Shown: in pieces, positions 16,773 through 24,123 of the stretch
Layout of the letters: each line of letters begins with the position of its first letter
How positions within the stretch are numbered: the stretch's first letter is position 1
NCBI GenBank assembly: GCA_019359445.1
Contig: JAHHHJ010000003.1
Location: forward strand, 186,001 to 250,000
Reading direction: 5' to 3'
Length of the DNA stretch: 64,000 bases
Origin: Kastovskya adunca ATA6-11-RM4
Lineage (GTDB): Bacteria > Cyanobacteriota > Cyanobacteriia > Cyanobacteriales > Coleofasciculaceae
Notes under the pieces: generated by a model
Told to the model about the DNA's origin: nothing
Seen by the model: the letters and a program-made list of their open reading frames with translations, nothing else
The model's database searches: none
Program-made: the position numbers and the translations under genes

Positions 16773-16991
16773 ATGAATAACTTCGACCGAGCACCAGAAA
16801 ACGAATTAAACGAATTATCAGAAGTTCAATCACCAGAAACCCAACGCTTAACAACCGCTGACATCCTTGCCCATGTTTTTGCCGTTGGTCTTTTAATTGT
16901 GACCTTGCCGATTTTCTTTAGTCCTCCGTCTCCTAGCAGTCAGGCACAATCTCCTAACCGTGTCATGTTGCCCCTGCGTTTGAGTCGCTAA
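16773..16991 (+). CDS. Small single-helix membrane protein (72 aa)
   Basis: I do not recognise a family. The acidic head (MNNFDRAPENELNELSEVQS) is followed by one hydrophobic helix (about residues 30-48, ILAHVFAVGLLIVTLPIFF). A Pro/Ser-rich tail ends in RVMLPLRLSR. One membrane span with the acidic N-terminus in the cytosol or outside is possible; the positive C-terminus favours N-out/C-in. It is preceded by GAAAGGAC and an AT-rich leader. It lies between the divergent CHAT-CHASE2 gene and a block of 57-base direct repeats that starts 17 bases after its stop. Confidence 0.6.
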   Translation: MNNFDRAPENELNELSEVQSPETQRLTTADILAHVFAVGLLIVTLPIFFSPPSPSSQAQSPNRVMLPLRLSR

Positions 16992-17007
16992 ATGGGCAGT
17001 TGTACCA

Positions 17008-17156
17008 CTGATTCACCAGGGTGCTTTAAAAATTTATACGCGATTGATTCACCAGGGTGCCTAAAAAATTTATACGCGATCGCATCACTCGCGTTCTAAA
17101 CTGATTCACCAGGGTGCTTTAAAAATTTATACGCGATCGCATCACTCGCGTTCTAA
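17008..17156. repeat. Three direct repeats of a 57-base unit
   Basis: Three head-to-tail copies begin with TGATTCACCAGGGTGC. The first (17008-17043) is shortened after TTTATACGCGAT. The second (17044-17100) and third (17101-17156) are full and differ at only a few positions. Each full copy holds a HIP1-like CGCGATCGC and ends CACTCGCGTTCTAA. There are no variable spacers between copies, so this is not a CRISPR array. The last bases of copy three include the complement of the stop codon of the GH104 gene. Confidence 0.9.
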
Positions 17157-17860
17157 CCAGTTTTCTCCAATTCTTCTCGTAACATCCGCTCATAGATTCT
17201 TGGCAAATAGCCAGTCATCGCATTATCTTCTATTCCATAACCCAGACTCGTCCAGGTACCGGAAAGCTGCCGCAACACATCTTCTAGCTTTCCTTGCCGC
17301 AGTTGTTCTGCAATATCCACACCCCATGCCTGAGGGTCACTCAGCCAAGCATGAACAACCGCATCCTGAAATTCTGGCTCAAAACTGTAAGACTGCCACC
17401 TCCAAAAACCTGAAGGGCGGGGGTGATAGCGCTGTGCCTTCTCATTCCAGGTTGTGTTGAGAAACTGATATCGTCCGGCTGCGGTTGTGCAGTTGCCCAC
17501 GTTCGGGCCTGCCACAATCGGGACGCACAACTCTGGATGACGCCCTAAATCTGAAACATGCTCGCCCCCATAAATAATCGAGTAAGGTTGGGAGTCATTG
17601 GCTTCACTGGCAGTGATTGTCCGCATCAAGGCACGAATGTGGGGATCGCCGTCTTTCATCACCAGTGGCGGCGTGCCATTCACCCCTGTAGGATAGGGCG
17701 ATCGTTGAGTGTAGTCCATGCCATCGAGATTGGATAGCAAGAACATCAGTGCGATCGCGCTAGCACTGCCAGCGATCAGACGTTTTCCTAAAGTGTTGGT
17801 GAACTCTGTAGGAAAACTAAATTGTTGCTTTTTATCCACAATTCGACGTATCAAGCTCAA
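17153..17860 (-). CDS. GH104-type lysozyme-like protein (lambda endolysin family), membrane-anchored
   Basis: A 235-residue protein with a hydrophobic helix near the N-terminus (about residues 29-45, IAGSASAIALMFLLSNL). The rest looks like a glycoside hydrolase family 104 domain. The sequence MRTITASEANDSQPYSIIYG carries the expected catalytic Glu in SEAND. GGEHVSDLGRHPE, TTAAGRYQFLNTTWNEKA, FEPEFQDAVVHAWL and GTWTSLGYG match the lambda endolysin layout. The enzyme would cleave peptidoglycan glycan strands in the periplasm. Two Cys residues (ELCVP, GNCTT) could form a disulfide. Its stop codon lies inside the last copy of the direct-repeat block. It may serve wall remodelling or be a domesticated phage gene. 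Confidence 0.82.
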   Translation of the reverse strand: MSLIRRIVDKKQQFSFPTEFTNTLGKRLIAGSASAIALMFLLSNLDGMDYTQRSPYPTGVNGTPPLVMKDGDPHIRALMRTITASEANDSQPYSIIYGGEHVSDLGRHPELCVPIVAGPNVGNCTTAAGRYQFLNTTWNEKAQRYHPRPSGFWRWQSYSFEPEFQDAVVHAWLSDPQAWGVDIAEQLRQGKLEDVLRQLSGTWTSLGYGIEDNAMTGYLPRIYERMLREELEKTG

Positions 17861-17900
17861 TTCGCCTCACGCTGGTCAACTCAACGATATCTGCAACTGT

Positions 17901-18560
17901 TTAGGCGACGCTGGCAAATAGCTCTTCCCAGCTTTTGGGTTCCGCCTCTGGTTTGGCGATCGTTTCTACAATTTTATTCATTGCTTCCGGTTGCTGGAGC
18001 GCTTCCACGCAAACTTGTGCCACTTTGGTGCGCGGAATGCTGCCATCAAACAAGGTATCGGCAGAAGACATCACCACAGGATTAGGATTATCTTCATTTT
18101 TCAGACCGCCCGGTCGAACAATGGTGTAACTCAAGCCACTGCTTTGCAGGTACTCCTCTGCTTTCTTTTTCCACACCAAAATCAGCCAGAACAGGTTGAG
18201 CGGGTGGAACAATTGGGATGCCGCAATGGAAGAAACCATCACAAAATGCTCAATTCCCTTTGTTTTGGCAATGTCTATTAAATTTTTTGTCCCTTCGTAG
18301 TCAACTTTGTAAGGGCCTGTTGGATCGAAGCTCGGAGCGGCTCCGGTTGCGCTGAGGATGACCGTACTATCACCAATAGCAGCCCCAAGGGTTTCTGGCT
18401 TCAAAACGTCTCCGACGACCAATTCCACCTCCGCCGGAAGCACTTCTCTCCCTTTTTCCAGATTTCTTACTAGAGCACGAACAGTAATATTTCGCTTAAC
18501 CAGCTCTTGTACAATTCGACGACCCGTTTCGCCTGTTGCTCCAGCGACAAATGCTTTCAT
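17901..18560 (-). CDS. Atypical short-chain dehydrogenase (NAD(P)H-binding, Tic62/Ycf39-like group)
   Basis: A 219-residue Rossmann-fold protein with the dinucleotide motif GATGETG (residues 7-13). It continues with VELVVGDVLKPETL, the catalytic-region ILSATGAAPS, HFVMVSSIAAS and the YTIVRPGGL segment typical of atypical SDRs. These proteins bind NAD(P)H and often act as reductases, assembly factors or redox sensors in cyanobacteria. The substrate is not identifiable. The lysine of the usual YxxxK is not obvious, which is normal for this atypical class. It lies 40 bases upstream of the GH104 gene on the same strand. The start is the ATG at 18558-18560. Confidence 0.85.
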   Translation of the reverse strand: MKAFVAGATGETGRRIVQELVKRNITVRALVRNLEKGREVLPAEVELVVGDVLKPETLGAAIGDSTVILSATGAAPSFDPTGPYKVDYEGTKNLIDIAKTKGIEHFVMVSSIAASQLFHPLNLFWLILVWKKKAEEYLQSSGLSYTIVRPGGLKNEDNPNPVVMSSADTLFDGSIPRTKVAQVCVEALQQPEAMNKIVETIAKPEAEPKSWEELFASVA

Positions 18561-18782
18561 CCCTTTCTCCGTAAATCGCCCATGGTTGATTTTCTAACTC
18601 GCAAGCTATGCTGAGTGAGCAAGAAATTCTCTTGCGATTGCTGTAAACTGCAGTTTCTCAATTGTATAAATTTTGGAGATATGTACGCATGTTTACCGAA
18701 AAGTAAATAAACGCTAGCAAAAATTGCAACCCAGTATTGGGAATTTTGGAATATAGGGCAACCAACGCAGTAGAGGATATTT

Positions 18783-19490
18783 ATGCACTCTCAATTCACC
18801 GAAGATCAATATCGAGAAATCGAGCCATCGCGTTTGCGTAACGACTCAGATTTCACTGAGATTGACAGTGCCGTTTCCGAAGCAGCCGAAGTCAGCGCAG
18901 TCAGTCGGTTTCATAGTCATTTTGAAGACTGCATGGAAATGTATGCTGAAGCTCATAAAGTTGCTGAATATTTCGATAACCACCAAAATTGGTTTTGTCG
19001 TTGCGCCCACCCCATGATGGTCGAACCGCTGGGGAAAAATGGTTATGCTTTGTTAATTGGGCGTTTTGGTGCCTTTGGTTATGAAGTCGAGCCAAAAGTT
19101 GGCTTAGAACTATTGCCCCAAGACCAAGGAATTTATCGCATTCAGGCAATACCCGTACCGGGTTATGTTCCTCCCGGCTATGACGTAGACTTTCAAGCTT
19201 CTCAAACCTTTGTAGAAGTGTCTGCAAAGGAGCACTTCCAGGGGCAAAAAGAGGAACTTAGGCAACTCCCTGATGCAATTACGCGAGTGGAATGGCAGCT
19301 AGATTTGAGAGTTGCCTTGCGCTTCCCAAAGTTCATCAACAAATTGCCCCAACCATTAGTTCAGAAAACAGGCGATCGCGTTTTACGCCAAGTCGTCAAA
19401 CAAGTTTCCCGCCGCTTGACTCAGAAGGTACAGGAAGACTTCCACACCAGCTTAGGTTTGCCCATCCCCAAAAAAGGTGAACGGCACTAA
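18783..19490 (+). CDS. DUF1997 family protein
   Basis: A 235-residue soluble protein. After a variable acidic head, residues about 40-225 match the DUF1997 pattern seen in cyanobacteria and plants: HFEDCMEMYAEAHKVAEYFD, HQNWFCRCAHPM, GRFGAFGYEVEPKVGLEL, YDVDFQASQTFVEV and ITRVEWQLDLRVALRFPKFI. No catalytic motif is recognised and the function is unknown. An SRPBCC-like lipid-binding fold has been suggested for related sequences; I cannot test that. The preceding GAGGATATTT gives a plausible ribosome-binding site. It converges on the DUF4079 gene across a two-way terminator. Confidence 0.85.
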   Translation: MHSQFTEDQYREIEPSRLRNDSDFTEIDSAVSEAAEVSAVSRFHSHFEDCMEMYAEAHKVAEYFDNHQNWFCRCAHPMMVEPLGKNGYALLIGRFGAFGYEVEPKVGLELLPQDQGIYRIQAIPVPGYVPPGYDVDFQASQTFVEVSAKEHFQGQKEELRQLPDAITRVEWQLDLRVALRFPKFINKLPQPLVQKTGDRVLRQVVKQVSRRLTQKVQEDFHTSLGLPIPKKGERH

Positions 19491-19530
19491 AGTGTCCTTT
19501 CAAACCTGGTTGATTACACTCTCCGGCGCA

Positions 19531-19584
19531 AAGAACCGCACCCCTCTGCTGTCCACTAAGACAGGGAATGGGGGGCGGTTTCTT
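19531..19584. terminator. Bidirectional terminator-like hairpin
   Basis: AAGAACCGCACCCC pairs with GGGGGGCGGTTTCTT, and a smaller CTGTC/GACAG hairpin sits in the loop. It lies between the convergent DUF1997 and DUF4079 genes, with A/T-rich edges on both sides, so it could end transcription from either strand. Confidence 0.65.
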
Positions 19585-19626
19585 AAATGATTGGCAATTC
19601 CCCCAAGCTTGACAACCAGCAAAAAG

Positions 19627-20097
19627 CTACATCTTGCTGATGATTCTCTGGACAATTTGCATACCCGTCACTCCCTGCCAAGCAAATAGCCCCAGGAGAA
19701 CAATATTCAAACTAACGTGGGTATAACGCGCCCACATATTCCCTTTTTGCATGAAAGGTGAGAGCGAAGCCGAGGTGGCAATTAGCCCCATCATCCCCAA
19801 GCCAGCCAATAGATGAGGGCCAAAAAACAGTTTGCCATTGTTGAGGTAAGTGACACCCATTCCCGCTAGGGAACCAATGACCATAAACCCTAGTAGTAAG
19901 CTTCCGATTTGGTAGTGCCTGACGTTATAGCGACCCTTGATCAGTTCTTTTTTGGCGTCACCGTCAGCATTTCTTGCCTGTTGAATTTTTAGACCCAGAT
20001 AAAAAGAATAAATCGCTAGAGCCAACAGCACCCACATAAAAATGGGGTGAATAAATTGAGACCAGACTTTTACCGATTCCGGAATTGCAAAGTTCAT
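19627..20097 (-). CDS. DUF4079 membrane protein
   Basis: A 156-residue integral membrane protein with four hydrophobic segments (about residues 15-33, 62-82, 93-110 and 125-148). The sequence FIHPIFMWVLLALAIYSFYL, GRYNVRHYQIGSLLLG, FFGPHLLAGLGMMGLIATSA and RYTHVSLN fits the cyanobacterial and plastid DUF4079 family. Several conserved His residues (HP, RHYQ, PHL, THVS) are arranged like cytochrome-b-type haem ligands, and haem binding is my inference. The family's function is unknown. The ATG is at 20095-20097, close to the divergent ankyrin gene. Confidence 0.85.
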   Translation of the reverse strand: MNFAIPESVKVWSQFIHPIFMWVLLALAIYSFYLGLKIQQARNADGDAKKELIKGRYNVRHYQIGSLLLGFMVIGSLAGMGVTYLNNGKLFFGPHLLAGLGMMGLIATSASLSPFMQKGNMWARYTHVSLNIVLLGLFAWQGVTGMQIVQRIISKM

Positions 20098-20294
20098 AAG
20101 GCGTGTTCTTAGAAATGGTTAAGGATCGTGATAAAAATTAACTTAACACAGCTCTCATTTTCTCTAAAGTTTGACTAGCCCTTAAAGAAATCTCTGTCTG
20201 AGGCTACTTCTTCTGGCGATCAAGTTGGCGCTAAATTGACAGTACTTAGGATGCAATGAGGCGTTTTTCCCCGATATACAGAGATTTCCGATTA

Positions 20295-21575
20295 ATGACC
20301 TCCAAAGATTTCCAACTAATCCATGCCGCTCGTAGCGGCAACCTCGATCAGGTCAAGACACTCCTCGAACATGGCGCTCATGTTGAAGTAGCTGACGCTG
20401 AAGATACCACGGCATTACTATTTGCTGCCCACTCCGGCTACACAGAAATTGTTCATCTGTTACTACATGCTGGGGCAGATGTCAACCGTAAACGAAGAAT
20501 TTATGGATTGACCCCATTGATGATTGCCGCCGCCGCCAATCAAGTTGATGTGGTGCGGACTTTAATTGCTGCGGGTGCGGATGTCAATGCCAGGAATGAA
20601 GATGAGAGTACGGCTTTGATGGTTGCAGCACTGAGAGGTCATGAGGCAGTGGTCAACATCCTGCTAAATGGGGGTGCTGATGTCAATATCAAAGACAAAG
20701 ATGAAGAAACGGCGCTAACCTTAGCCACCCAAGCGGGTCACAACCAGATTGTGCAAGCCTTACTGAATGCCAAGGCTGATGCCAACACCCAAGACCACCA
20801 GGGGGAAACTGCTCTCTCATTAGCGACAGAGCAGGGAAATCTAGCCGTTGTGCAGACACTCATTAAAGCGGGTGCCGATGTCAACGTCCGTAGCCCTGAG
20901 GGGGGAACTCCCCTGATGGCAGCCGCATCGAATGGTTACCTATCGATAGTGGTAGCTTTACTAGATGCGGGTGCCGACCCCAATGCTAAAGATAAAGATG
21001 ATGAGACACCGCTTCATTTTGCCGTTATTGAAGGTCATGATGCTGTCGTAGACTTGTTGCTGGAGCAGGGGGCAAGTGCCCAGGCGATTAATCGCTTAGG
21101 TGACACTCCTTTGATGGTGGCAGCGATTCATGGTCATACCAGAATTATTCGGGCGCTGCTGAAACGAGGAGCGGATGTCAATGCGGAAAACTTTGGTGAA
21201 GCGCCTGTAACTCTAGCTGCGGCTCAAGGTCATGCAGACACTGTCAACGTTTTGCTGGATGCGGGGGCAAATCCGGATACGGTTACAGCAGACGGGAAAA
21301 CAATTTTGATGAAAGCGGCTGACCGAGACGATACGGCAGTGATACAGGCACTTCTGGACGCTGGCGCTCAGGTTAATCTCCAGGATAATGCGGGTGCTAC
21401 TGCTTTGATGTGGGCTGCCCATCAGGGCTATGTTGGTGCGGTGAAGACTTTACTGGACGCGGATGCGGATGTCAATCTCAAAAACCGTGGGGGCTATACG
21501 GCGTTAATGATTGCCGATTTTAATAGCTATCCTGATGTTGTGCAGCTTCTGCGAACAGCAGGTGCGGCGGAGTGA
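20295..21575 (+). CDS. Ankyrin-repeat protein (13 repeats)
   Basis: A 426-residue protein almost entirely composed of 33-residue ankyrin repeats. I count 13, with the consensus D-x-x-x-x-T-A-L-x-x-A-A-x-x-G-H-x-x-x-V-x-x-L-L-x-A-G-A-D-V-N. There is no signal peptide, so it is a cytosolic scaffold that binds other proteins. The partner is unknown. I prefer the ATG at 20295 (MTSKDFQLIHAARSGNLDQV), because the first repeat starts right there; an upstream ATG would add 13 unrelated residues. The stop lies six bases before the first hairpin of the IS200/IS605-type element, so the transposon inserted at or just after the end of this gene. Confidence 0.93.
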   Translation: MTSKDFQLIHAARSGNLDQVKTLLEHGAHVEVADAEDTTALLFAAHSGYTEIVHLLLHAGADVNRKRRIYGLTPLMIAAAANQVDVVRTLIAAGADVNARNEDESTALMVAALRGHEAVVNILLNGGADVNIKDKDEETALTLATQAGHNQIVQALLNAKADANTQDHQGETALSLATEQGNLAVVQTLIKAGADVNVRSPEGGTPLMAAASNGYLSIVVALLDAGADPNAKDKDDETPLHFAVIEGHDAVVDLLLEQGASAQAINRLGDTPLMVAAIHGHTRIIRALLKRGADVNAENFGEAPVTLAAAQGHADTVNVLLDAGANPDTVTADGKTILMKAADRDDTAVIQALLDAGAQVNLQDNAGATALMWAAHQGYVGAVKTLLDADADVNLKNRGGYTALMIADFNSYPDVVQLLRTAGAAE

Positions 21576-21659
21576 CATCCTCCCACGGCAAATCAAAGAT
21601 TGTACCGTGGGCTTCCCAAGAATCACTTCTTAGGTTTCCTGGTTGTTCCCCGTTCGGAC

Positions 21660-21702
21660 TTCGGCGTGAGCGCTCAGTCGAACGCTGAGCGCTCACGGCG
21701 AA
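21660..21702. repeat. Palindromic repeat element in the right end of the IS
   Basis: Arms of 18 bases at 21660-21677 and 21685-21702 pair with one mismatch around a seven-base loop. The core is GGCGTGAGCGCTCAG. The left arm plus loop recurs at 23077-23105 in the left end of the IS, and a shorter relative (TTCGGC/GCCGAA) lies at 54795-54820. Confidence 0.75.
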
Positions 21703-22949
21703 GCCTTAGACTACGCTCAGGGGATTTCGACACTCGCCTAGACTGAGTTACCTCAGTCCCCGGTAGATCGTCTGCACAGGCACTTTCCATTCCCGTCTGT
21801 CCAACGGTACTAATGAGTTTAATTCCTCTGTTTCTTATAACTTGTCCACTGGCTACATCTCTGTCAGTCCTGTAGCTACAGTGAGGACAGTTATGAACTC
21901 GAACACTGAGATCTTTTCTGACTTCACCACCACATTCAGGACATTGCTGAGAAGTTCCGCGAGCATCAACAACAGCAAAGAACTTCCCTCGCTTCCAGCA
22001 CACATACTTAACAATGCTTCTGAATTGTCCAAAAGCAGTATCAAGCATGTGTTTCCCAAACATTCCCTTAGCACTGGTGCGGTAATCTAAATCTTCCATG
22101 AAGACCATATCACCCGCATCACAAAGAGCGTGGGCTTGTTTGTAGTGAAAGTCTTTTCTCGTGTTGTCAATATGGTGATGAAGTCGGGCAACCTTAATAC
22201 GCTGTTTTTCGTAATTCTTCGACCGCTTTTGTTTTCTAGAAAGTCTGCGTTGCAGCAATTTCAGCTCGCTTTGCAGACTATACAAGAATTTAGGCGGCTT
22301 TACGAGAACGCCATCACTAGTTGCCAAGAATTATCTCCAACCCAATATCAACCCCAATTGGATGACCGTGAGGGATAGTGTCGGGAACACTGACATCACA
22401 TTGCAGGGAGATAGAGGCATACCAGTAGTCAGCTTTCCTCAAGATTCGCACCTGTTTGACCACAAACCCTGTTGGGATGGGTCGGTGCAAGTTAATCGGG
22501 ATTGTTCCGACTTTGGGCAGTCTGATCTGCAAATTCGTTATTGGATTCTCCTTAAACTGGGGAAACAGTAACGATTTAAACTGACCATACTTCTTGAATC
22601 GGGGAAAGCCAAATCCTCTGTTGTGAAAGTACTCCCAACCTCTATGCAACTGTTTAATAGCTTGCTGAAGAACTTGGGAAGGAACTTCACCCAACTTAGG
22701 GAATTCCTTCTTCGCTCGTGGCAAATTATTAAGCTGCTGAATTTCACCCGGAAACTTCAGGTCGGCATGGAGGATGTATTCCTTCTCCAAAGAGCATCTG
22801 TTAACCAAGCACTTACGACTATCGCACCAATCCTTTATCTCCCGAAGTGCGTAGTTGTACGCGCGGCGACAGATTTCCATCCACTCAATAAGTTGTTGCT
22901 CTTGAGCGGCGTCTGGATAGATTCGGTAGCGGTGATTCAGTGTCAGCAT
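21674..22949 (-). pseudogene. tnpB: tnpB (RNA-guided nuclease-type protein) split by a frameshift
   Basis: Two overlapping frames together make one full TnpB. The first (22317-22949) encodes the N-terminal domain, from MLTLNHRYRIYPDAAQEQQL to the first RuvC motif GVDIGLE. It then reads out of frame into EIILGN and a stop. The second frame (from about 22327 down to 21674) resumes with FLATSDGVLV, then carries the RuvC Glu motif VFMEDLDYR. It also has the zinc ribbon CPECG and CPHC, and the last Asp in YRTDRDVASG. One extra base (or two missing) near 22332-22336 separates them. All nuclease residues remain, so the break looks recent. The last 15 or so residues read into a palindromic repeat and may not be native. 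Confidence 0.85.
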
Positions 22950-23076
22950 TCCAGTATGATACTGAATTTACTGGACACTCTTTGCAGCGCTAAATGTTAT
23001 TAGTAGGGTGTCGAACTCTCTCTTTTAACCGCCTTTCATCCCCCGTCAAGACTTTGGCGTGACCCTTCGGCAAGAC

Positions 23077-23136
23077 TTCGGCGTGAGCGCTCAGTCGAAC
23101 GCTCAGGGCGGAGACGCTCAGTCGAACGCTGCGCTG
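23077..23136. repeat. Second copy of the GGCGTGAGCGCTCAG repeat, in the left end of the IS
   Basis: The first 29 bases repeat 21659-21687 exactly. The segment CGCTCAGTCGAACGCT then occurs again about 25 bases later (23115-23130), so the unit is partly duplicated. It fills the loop between the two arms of the left-end hairpin of the element. Confidence 0.7.
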
Positions 23137-23193
23137 TGACGGGGGTCTTCCCGCGAGAAGATAATATCGTTTTCGGTTGTAAAGGGATTGTTA

Positions 23194-23295
23194 AGACCAT
23201 TTCCCTTTTAGGGGGCTACATATAGATCCCCCAACCTCCTTAAAAAAGGGGAGGAAGAAGAGTATCTGTAGCCAGCATTTAAAGAATTGGTATAA
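23194..23295. repeat. Dispersed repeat, about 100 bases, copy A
   Basis: This block contains CCTTTTAGGGGGCTACATAT, then CCCCCAACCTCC, TTAAAAAAGGGGAGGAAG and GTATCTGTAG. It is largely the same as 44245-44348. The internal CTCCTT/AAGGGGAG segments can pair. No coding frame covers it. It lies between the IS element and the membrane-protein gene. Confidence 0.8.
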
Positions 23296-23343
23296 GACGG
23301 ATAGGGACGCAAGGGTTAGCTTAAATAAGGAACAGCTGAGCGG

Positions 23344-24084
23344 CTATGGTGCGCTCTCCATTTTTTCTGCTGAACCTGAGAGGTTTTGCTCCAGGATGGA
23401 CTTGATTGTCTCTTTTTGAGTAGGAGGGATAGGAAAATTTTTGGTTTGAAAGAACAGAAAACGCTGTTTTAGCCAGAGCGTCAGAGTATTGCTACGTTTC
23501 CCCTCCCATTGATAGGAGCCAATTTTTTTCCACCTGATGATGCTATAGAGGTAGCAAATGCCATTTTCTCTAAGTTCTAGCCTACTTGCCCCTGCTATTA
23601 GAAAGTTAAGTGCTGATGCCCAAAAGAAGATGGCTAAAAATAAGGAAATTTCTAGGTGGGAAGGACTAAATTCAGCGAGGCTTTTCCACGCTTGGTCTAT
23701 TGATAAGCCAACTTGCATAATCGTCAGGAACATGAAAAATATTCCTGTAGAAAACATTCCCCTTTGAGTTTTGAGCCGCCCAACGTTGAGTAATAGAGAC
23801 CCTGCTTGTTGCTTACGCCCAAACCAGGTAAGCCAGTAGATACAGAGCACTACTTCTACGGCAAAGAGGAGAATTGTTAAACCGAATAAGGCGCTATTTC
23901 TCCAAGGTTGCGATCGCAAAAAATAAAACGCAATCCCTAGCATCAGTGCCAGTACCAACCAGAAGGCGCTATTGCGTAAATTTCTCTTAGCTGCTGCCTG
24001 TCCAAACATTGAGCGGCTGCTTGAATACTCCCACAGTGCCGATACGGCTATCAAAACGGGAATGACGAGCCATAGCCAATCCAA
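23344..24084 (-). CDS. Integral membrane protein with a DUF5673-like C-terminal domain
   Basis: A 246-residue protein with an N-terminal membrane domain of five or six helices (about residues 2-18, 38-58, 66-86, 110-128 and 147-165). A cytosolic tail follows (about 170-246) that begins RLELRENGICYLYSIIRWKK and continues IGSYQWEGKRSNTLTLWLKQ. The tail pattern (ENGI, I-x-W-x-x-I, Y-x-W, LTL) resembles the DUF5673/PH-like tail of other bacterial membrane proteins. The function is unknown. The gene is 39 bases downstream of purH on the same strand and could be co-transcribed with it. The ATG is at 24082-24084, after GGAGGCAAT, a good ribosome-binding site. Confidence 0.7.
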   Translation of the reverse strand: MDWLWLVIPVLIAVSALWEYSSSRSMFGQAAAKRNLRNSAFWLVLALMLGIAFYFLRSQPWRNSALFGLTILLFAVEVVLCIYWLTWFGRKQQAGSLLLNVGRLKTQRGMFSTGIFFMFLTIMQVGLSIDQAWKSLAEFSPSHLEISLFLAIFFWASALNFLIAGASRLELRENGICYLYSIIRWKKIGSYQWEGKRSNTLTLWLKQRFLFFQTKNFPIPPTQKETIKSILEQNLSGSAEKMESAP

Positions 24085-24123
24085 AGATTGCCTCCTTTTA
24101 TCAAGACAAGGTAGAGGGGAAGA

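Larger units (their letters stand above)
21576..23160 (-). mobile_element. IS200/IS605-superfamily element carrying only a tnpB-type gene
   Basis: The element has no terminal inverted repeats. The right end, beyond the tnpB stop, has the hairpin CCCACGG (21582-21588) / CCGTGGG (21605-21611) preceded by GACATCCT. At the left end, CCCCCGTCA (23040-23048) pairs with TGACGGGGG (23137-23145). Such subterminal hairpins are the ends recognised by IS605-type Y1 transposases. No tnpA is present, so it could move only with help in trans. Both ends contain copies of a small palindromic repeat (GGCGTGAGCGCTCAGTCGAA). The boundaries are approximate. The right end should also contain the guide-RNA (omega RNA) scaffold region used by TnpB. 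Confidence 0.8.

Noticed and set aside
17008-17156. Possible CRISPR array
   Set aside because: The copies are joined head to tail with no variable spacers and no cas genes are nearby.
21674-22949. Two independent genes (a short N-terminal and a C-terminal transposase protein)
   Set aside because: The two frames join to one continuous TnpB with all motifs in order, so a frameshift in a single gene is the simpler reading.
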